From the NCBI GenBank assembly GCA_947072805.1, contig CAMTJK010000018.1, positions 1-21,735 on the forward strand: a DNA stretch of 21,735 nt, given 5' to 3'. The stretch comes from an uncultured Prevotella sp. Its GTDB lineage: Bacteria > Bacteroidota > Bacteroidia > Bacteroidales > Bacteroidaceae. The stretch's first letter is position 1. The number at the start of each line of letters is the position of its first letter. Positions 17,492 to 21,735 of this stretch are shown here, piece after piece. The translations under genes and the position numbers were made by a program. The notes below the pieces were generated by a model. The model was not told where the DNA came from and searched no databases. It saw only the letters and a program-made list of their open reading frames with translations.

Positions 17492-17974
17492 TTATCTTTT
17501 GTTCAGATTCTTCATCTCGTGCCATTCGGGACGCACGTCGTAGCTTTCCTCCGAGATGCCGAAGTCAAATTCCGGGAGTTCTATATTGTCGTTCGGGCGG
17601 AAAGGCACGATGGTAGTGTCGATCGGTTCCACCACCACTGCCGCCACTCCCTGCGAAAGCATGCCGAGGGCCTTTGCTGCTCCCCACGAGAGGTCCACCA
17701 CCCTGCCCCGTCTGAAAGGTCCGCGGTCGGTGACCCTCACTATCACCATTTTGCCGTTGGCAGGATTTGTCACCTTGAGTTTCGTGCCGAAGGGATATGT
17801 TCTGTGTGCGCAGGTCATGCTGTCGTGATGCAGGCGTTCGCCGCTGCTTGTCCTTGCGCCTGTCATCTTCTTTGAATAATAAGAAGCTTTACCCTCCTGG
17901 CGAATCTGTCCCGTCAGGAAGGTAAAGCATATAGTGATAAATATCAATATGAATCCAGTTCTTAGTCCTTTCAC
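17492..17974 (-). CDS. rlpA: RlpA-like septal/peptidoglycan protein (double-psi beta-barrel)
   Basis: This 160-residue exported protein has an N-terminal signal sequence (about 1-23) without a convincing lipobox. Residues about 27-120 form the RlpA double-psi beta-barrel. The conserved GKASYYS start, E46, H57 in AHRTYPFGT and D83 in VRVTDRGPF correspond to the residues needed for lytic transglycosylase activity in Pseudomonas RlpA. There is no C-terminal SPOR domain, so targeting to denuded septal glycan is not expected in the usual way. The last 40 residues are polar and acidic. It follows gdhA by 18 bases on the same strand and has no visible promoter of its own, which suggests co-transcription. 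Activity on peptidoglycan is inferred from the family. Confidence 0.87.
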   Translation of the reverse strand: MKGLRTGFILIFITICFTFLTGQIRQEGKASYYSKKMTGARTSSGERLHHDSMTCAHRTYPFGTKLKVTNPANGKMVIVRVTDRGPFRRGRVVDLSWGAAKALGMLSQGVAAVVVEPIDTTIVPFRPNDNIELPEFDFGISEESYDVRPEWHEMKNLNKR

Positions 17975-17992
17975 GTGTTGTCTTGTTGGTTT

Positions 17993-19330
17993 CTATACGA
18001 TTCCCTGCGCCATCATTGCGTTGGCAACTTTCATGAATCCGGCTATATTTGCTCCCTTCACATAGTCTATATATCCGTCCGGTTGCTTGCCATACTTCAC
18101 GCATTGTTCATGTATGCTGTGCATGATGTAGTGCAGTTTCTCGTCTACTTCGGCCTCGCTCCATGTCAGGCGTATTGCGTTCTGCGTCATTTCAAGTCCC
18201 GAAGTGGCCACGCCTCCTGCATTAACAGCTTTGCCCGGTGCGAAGAGCATCTTTGCGCCCACGAATTTCTCCACGGCTTCTGCCGTACAACCCATGTTTG
18301 ACACCTCTGCCACGCACAGCGGCTTGTTGGCAAGCAGTCTGTCGGCGTCTTCTCCGTTCAGTTCGTTCTGCGTTGCGCAAGGCAGTGCTATGTCGCATTT
18401 CACCTCCCACGGACGTTTGCCCGGCACGAAGGTAGAGCCCGGGAACTCGTCGGCATAGGGCTGGCATATATCGTTGCCGCTGGCTCTCAGTTCGAGCATA
18501 TATTCTATCTTCTCGTCGTCCAGTCCTGCCGGGTCGTAGATGTAGCCGTCGGGTCCTGAAATGGTTATAACCTTGGCACCGAGTTGCGTCGCCTTCTTGG
18601 CAGCGCCCCACGCCACATTGCCAAAGCCGCTTATAGCCACGGTCTTGCCCTTTATGTCTATGCCGTGTGTCTGCAACATCTGATTGACAAAGTAGAGGGC
18701 TCCGAAGCCTGTTGCTTCGGGACGTATGCGTGAGCCGCCCCACTCCAGTCCCTTACCGGTCATCATGCCGCTCCACTCGTGTGTCAGCTTCTTGTACATT
18801 CCGAAGAGATAGCCTATCTCGCGTGCTCCCACGCCTATGTCTCCGGCGGGAATATCTTCGTCCGGACCTATCACACGGTACAGTTCTGTCATGAACGACT
18901 GGCAGAAGCGCATCACCTCGTTGTCGGAGCGTCCGCGTATGGAGAAGTCGGAACCGCCCTTGCCGCCTCCCATGGGCAGTGTGGTGAGAGCGTTCTTGAA
19001 TGTCTGTTCGAAACCGAGGAATTTCAGTATGGAGAGGTTTACCGAAGGATGGAAGCGCAAGCCGCCCTTATACGGACCGATGGCGCTGTTGAACTGCACT
19101 CTGTAGCCTATGTTCACATGCACTTCGCCCTTATCGTCCACCCAGGGCACGCGGAACGTTATTACGCGCTCCGGTTCAACAATGCGTTCTATCAGTTTAG
19201 CCTTCTCAAACTCTGGATGGCTGTTATAAACATCCTTTACGGAAACAAGTACTTCCCTTACCGCCTGCAGGTATTCGGCTTCGCCGGGATGCTTCTGTTC
19301 GAGAGCCTGCATTATTTTCTCCACTTCCAT
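17993..19330 (-). CDS. gdhA: Glutamate dehydrogenase, hexameric GdhA type
   Basis: This 445-residue cytoplasmic enzyme interconverts 2-oxoglutarate plus ammonium and glutamate with NAD(P)H, linking ammonia assimilation to central carbon. The length fits the ~450-residue hexameric class. It shows the substrate-binding KGGLRFHPSVN segment and PMGGGKGGSDF with catalytic K124. PAGDIGVGAREIGYLFG, RPEATGFG and the nucleotide-binding GFGNVAWGAA also fit. Cofactor preference cannot be read with confidence. The ATG at 19330 is preceded by an AT-rich leader of about 50 nt and a TATATTTG -7 box. rlpA follows 18 bases downstream. Nothing in the gene looks degraded. Ammonia is the main nitrogen source of many gut Bacteroidales, so strong and regulated expression would be expected. 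Confidence 0.97.
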   Translation of the reverse strand: MEVEKIMQALEQKHPGEAEYLQAVREVLVSVKDVYNSHPEFEKAKLIERIVEPERVITFRVPWVDDKGEVHVNIGYRVQFNSAIGPYKGGLRFHPSVNLSILKFLGFEQTFKNALTTLPMGGGKGGSDFSIRGRSDNEVMRFCQSFMTELYRVIGPDEDIPAGDIGVGAREIGYLFGMYKKLTHEWSGMMTGKGLEWGGSRIRPEATGFGALYFVNQMLQTHGIDIKGKTVAISGFGNVAWGAAKKATQLGAKVITISGPDGYIYDPAGLDDEKIEYMLELRASGNDICQPYADEFPGSTFVPGKRPWEVKCDIALPCATQNELNGEDADRLLANKPLCVAEVSNMGCTAEAVEKFVGAKMLFAPGKAVNAGGVATSGLEMTQNAIRLTWSEAEVDEKLHYIMHSIHEQCVKYGKQPDGYIDYVKGANIAGFMKVANAMMAQGIV

Positions 19331-19365
19331 AGTAAATAATTCGTTAAAAGGTTATTAGTTCTTAG

Positions 19366-19378
19366 TGTCACAATGACA
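19366..19378. promoter_or_regulatory. Palindrome near the gdhA transcription start (candidate operator)
   Basis: TGTCA-CAA-TGACA is a perfect 5-bp inverted repeat with a 3-base centre. It lies just downstream of the predicted gdhA start point, where a repressor would block transcription. Whether a regulator binds is not known. Confidence 0.35.
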
Positions 19379-19389
19379 AATAGATACCA

Positions 19390-19421
19390 CAAATATAGGT
19401 TAAAACGCACAAACCGCCAAG
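19390..19421 (-). promoter_or_regulatory. gdhA: Promoter of gdhA-rlpA
   Basis: Minus-strand TATATTTG (19390-19397) matches TAnnTTTG. CTTG (19418-19421), one base off the TTTG -33 box, lies 20 bases upstream. The predicted start is near 19383, giving a leader of about 50 nt. Confidence 0.6.
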
Positions 19422-19460
19422 CTTATCGGCGACTTTTTTCGTCATCAAGGTTACAAATTG

Positions 19461-19495
19461 TTAAACCCTGTCGGTTTGAGCCTGTTGGGGTTTAA
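19461..19495. repeat. Perfect 8-bp inverted repeat upstream of gdhA
   Basis: TTAAACCC (19461-19468) and GGGTTTAA (19488-19495) are exact reverse complements around a 19-base loop. The pair sits between the pectate lyase terminator and the gdhA -33 box. It could be a second terminator stem or a site for a gdhA activator. Confidence 0.5.
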
Positions 19496-19497
19496 AT

Positions 19498-19529
19498 AAA
19501 GCCCGGCAGCTGTGTTGCTGTCGGGCTTT
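19498..19529 (-). terminator. Terminator of the second pectate lyase gene
   Basis: AAAGCCCGGCAGC (19498-19510) and GCTGTCGGGCTTT (19517-19529) form a 13-bp stem with a 6-nt loop. On the minus strand one A-C mismatch interrupts it, and the stem ends in UUU followed by AUUUAAA. It lies about 50 bases past the lyase stop. Confidence 0.75.
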
Positions 19530-19580
19530 ACCGTTCTGTGCCTCCACCTGCTTATGGAAGTGCTGTCATGGGCACACGTC

Positions 19581-21425
19581 TTACTTCACTGCCACCTTTT
19601 TCACGCTGTGCGTTCCGTCGGTGCGTGTCTCTTTCACTATGTTCACGCCCTTTGCACCCTTTGCCGATGCCACGCCACCTATATTATAACAGGTAGAAGT
19701 CACCACGTCGGCGTTCTTGCCCTTTACATTGTCCAGTCCGGCTGGGTCGAGGTCTTCATATTTGCTTTTCAGAATCTTGCCCGAAGCCACTCCGTTGAGG
19801 AACACCTCGAGGTTTGTATATCCCGACTCTGTAAGGGCTGCTCCGTCCGACGCATCGTTCGGGTTGAGTCCCTTTTCCAGCTCATAGCTGTCGGGCAGTC
19901 CGTCGCAGTCGCTGTCTGTCATCATTTTCTCGCCCGGCAGGAGTCCGAGGAACGGCCACGTTGTGACGGTCTCCATCTCGCCCACTCCTGTTCCCGTTGT
20001 CTCGTGCAGTGCCTCGAAGGTGTCATGGTTCTGCAACACCACATCGCTCTGCGAGTTGATGATGCCCATGCCACGGCTCAAGGTCGTCGCGTCTTCATAT
20101 CCTGCAAACTGCACCTCTCTTATTCCGGCAGCCTCATCAAGCAGGCGTCTGTCCACTTCGTCGTAGCGCGGAAGCGATGCTCCTGCCGACAGGGCAATGC
20201 TCTGTCCGGACACTTCCACTATGGTAGAGGCGTCAAGTCCCACCACCTTCTCGTAGGCGGTGCGTGCCTTTTCAGCCACAAGTCCGCTGCTCACTTCCTG
20301 GCTTGTCAGCGCATAGGTGTCGTAGGTGGTCTGACTGTTTCCCACACCGAGGTTTACGGCTCTGTCGCCGCTTGCCGATGTAAATCCGTACCAGTTGTCG
20401 GCATTCACTTTCTCGAGGGTCGCATCTTTCCAGCACGACTTTGACGTATTGACATAGGGGTTTCCCGTTTCAAACATATTGCCTTCTACAAACCACTGTC
20501 CGGTGCCTGACGTGGCATGATCGCCCTGGAAGAAATATCGCGTGCTTGACACATTCTTGCCCGTATTGGGTCCCGGACGGTAGTAATTGCCTCGCACATA
20601 CACCTTGTTGTAGCTGTTTCCACCGTTCACCGAGGTGTAGCATTCTCCGCCGTAGAGTGCGTTTGTCTTTCCCCAGTTGAAGATCACGTTGTTGAAGAAT
20701 TCCGAGTCTACAAACTGGTCGTGGTCGCCCGGATTCTTGCTTTCATCGCGCACGCCGTTGAATCGCGGCGTACGGTTGTTGCAGTTTGTGATGAGCGTGT
20801 GGTGCATGGTGCTGTGTTCGCCTCCCCACTGCGTAGCGTAGGCACGTGCGCCCTTGGCGTTACGCGAGTTGTACAGTCCCTCGCCTATTATGCACCACTG
20901 TACTGTCGTGCTGTCGCAGTCGTACATGGTGAGACATTCCTCCATAGACCATGTGAGCGAACAGTGGTCTATAATCACGTTCGAGGTGTTCTCCACGTCG
21001 AGCGAGGGCTGGCTCTTCACTGCCAGATCGCCCGCACGGAAGCGCAGATGTCTCAAAATCACGTTCGGTTTGCACACATATATCTTATAACCGGCTATAC
21101 ATATTCCTCCGCCGGGTGCCGTCTGACCGGCAATGGTTACGTTAGGATGCGAGAATTTCAGCACATTGTTCAGATATATGGTGCCGCTGGTGCGGAAGAG
21201 TATGGTGCGCGGCGTGTCGTCGCCTGTACGCAAAGCCCATCTCAAAGTGCCTTCCACGAGGTTGTCGTCGGTGCAGTCGTCGTTGCGCGTCACGTAATAA
21301 ACGTTGCCGCCGCGTCCTCCCGTAGCATACTTGCCGAAGCCCTCCGCTTCAGGGAATGCCAGGGTCTGCGCCATTGACGTGCCTGCCGTAAAGGCGGAAA
21401 AAAGGAAGAATAGAAGTCTTTTCAT
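19581..21425 (-). CDS. Second secreted PL1-type pectate lyase, with a sorting-like C-terminal tail
   Basis: This 614-residue protein has a signal peptide (about 1-20, SMA-Q) that fixes the start at 21425. The open frame continues up to 21707, but that stretch contains the proposed promoter and encodes no plausible domain. The beta-helix begins near residue 22 with AFPEAEGFGKYATGGRGG. It runs on through TIAGQTAPGGG, VIIDHCSLTWSMEE and FFNNVIFNWG. A calcium-binding-type repeat, SDCDGLPDSYE, lies near 505. The last ~45 residues (CYNIGGVASAKGAKGVNIVK... to a lysine-rich end) resemble the C-terminal tails of Prevotella exported proteins, which suggests type IX secretion or surface anchoring. It is a monocistronic unit ending in a strong terminator. 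Substrate is probably homogalacturonan; the precise subfamily is unknown. Confidence 0.88.
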   Translation of the reverse strand: MKRLLFFLFSAFTAGTSMAQTLAFPEAEGFGKYATGGRGGNVYYVTRNDDCTDDNLVEGTLRWALRTGDDTPRTILFRTSGTIYLNNVLKFSHPNVTIAGQTAPGGGICIAGYKIYVCKPNVILRHLRFRAGDLAVKSQPSLDVENTSNVIIDHCSLTWSMEECLTMYDCDSTTVQWCIIGEGLYNSRNAKGARAYATQWGGEHSTMHHTLITNCNNRTPRFNGVRDESKNPGDHDQFVDSEFFNNVIFNWGKTNALYGGECYTSVNGGNSYNKVYVRGNYYRPGPNTGKNVSSTRYFFQGDHATSGTGQWFVEGNMFETGNPYVNTSKSCWKDATLEKVNADNWYGFTSASGDRAVNLGVGNSQTTYDTYALTSQEVSSGLVAEKARTAYEKVVGLDASTIVEVSGQSIALSAGASLPRYDEVDRRLLDEAAGIREVQFAGYEDATTLSRGMGIINSQSDVVLQNHDTFEALHETTGTGVGEMETVTTWPFLGLLPGEKMMTDSDCDGLPDSYELEKGLNPNDASDGAALTESGYTNLEVFLNGVASGKILKSKYEDLDPAGLDNVKGKNADVVTSTCYNIGGVASAKGAKGVNIVKETRTDGTHSVKKVAVK

Positions 21426-21483
21426 TTTATAGGTAATTATGTTTAAATAGATTATATCAAAGATGGTACAATCCATCTCAACA

Positions 21484-21491
21484 CAAAGGTA
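21484..21491 (-). promoter_or_regulatory. -7 element for the second pectate lyase
   Basis: TACCTTTG on the minus strand matches TAnnTTTG exactly. The leader would be about 53 nt to the ATG at 21425. The expected -33 position shows no TTTG, so activation by a regulator may be needed. Confidence 0.55.
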
Positions 21492-21528
21492 TAAAAAAAA
21501 GAACCTCTTTACCATATTATTAAGGTGA

Positions 21529-21550
21529 AAAAGGTGATTTTCCACCTTTT
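21529..21550 (-). terminator. Terminator-like hairpin upstream of the second lyase promoter
   Basis: AAAAGGTG (21529-21536) and CACCTTTT (21543-21550) are perfect inverse copies around a 6-base loop. Read on the minus strand the stem ends in a run of five T. It would end transcription entering from beyond the right edge. I see no gene between 21551 and 21735, only the right inverted repeat. Confidence 0.45.
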
Positions 21551-21687
21551 CCGCCATTTTTTCACTATCAATACAACAGCACATAAAACAAACCTTACAT
21601 AAATATACTATTGCAATAAAGCAGAGAGAGGGACATAACAGATTAATGAGTCTAAGAAATACATTACTTACTCCCCACAATATACCT

Positions 21688-21719
21688 TGTGAAACAACAT
21701 CATTCAAGTTTCATTAACA
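21688..21719 (-). repeat. Right copy of the 32-bp inverted repeat
   Basis: This is the reverse complement of bases 1-32 with two mismatches. It faces into the window and lies 263 bases upstream of the second lyase start codon. The 16 bases beyond it are AT-rich and cannot be compared with the left side, where the window begins at the repeat. Confidence 0.85.
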
Positions 21720-21735
21720 GTTTAGAAAAATCTTT

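Noticed and set aside
21426..21707. N-terminal extension of the second pectate lyase
   Set aside because: The 94 extra residues are AT-rich translation of promoter and hairpin DNA ahead of a clear signal peptide.
1..21735. CRISPR arrays, tRNA or rRNA genes, insertion sequences, SusC/SusD genes
   Set aside because: I looked for repeated spacer arrays, cloverleaf-like segments, transposases and TonB-dependent receptor or SusD proteins and saw none in the window.

Overview
The window looks like Bacteroidales chromosome, most likely from a Prevotella-like gut or rumen bacterium. Three things suggest this. Seven candidate promoters carry the Bacteroidetes -7 motif TAnnTTTG. The genes lack recognisable Shine-Dalgarno sites and use the ATA isoleucine codon heavily. 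The secreted proteins are typical Bacteroidetes carbohydrate enzymes, and one ends in a tail resembling the sorting tails common in Prevotella. All ten genes are assigned from the sequence alone; no database search was possible.

Left part (1-8848): a pectin-degradation locus arranged around a divergent promoter region (3308-3573). Leftward runs a 1085-residue two-module glycosidase that resembles the GH143-GH142 enzyme of rhamnogalacturonan II (RG-II) breakdown. Rightward runs a tight two-gene operon with a 1-bp gap: a PL1 pectate lyase, then a 1206-residue fusion of a GH78 alpha-L-rhamnosidase with a sialidase-like propeller. If the specificities are as proposed, the two fusions would dismantle RG-II side chains D (Araf-Dha) and C (Rha-Kdo), while the lyase cuts the galacturonan backbone. 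No SusC/SusD pair or regulator lies in the window.

Middle part (8845-14373): a BglX-type GH3 beta-glucosidase ends convergently against the rhamnosidase fusion, with the two stop codons overlapping. It is translationally coupled (ATGA) to an upstream membrane-anchored MutS-family ATPase. Divergent to that lies an unusual fusion of a YqiA-like serine hydrolase with a HAD 5'-nucleotidase-like domain whose catalytic aspartates are gone.

Right part (14400-21735): everything is on the minus strand. In transcription order it holds a second PL1 pectate lyase with a terminator, the gdhA-rlpA pair, and a large protein of two receiver-like domains joined to a PEP-synthase-type ATP-binding domain. The two extreme ends of the window carry 32-bp inverted repeats facing inward.
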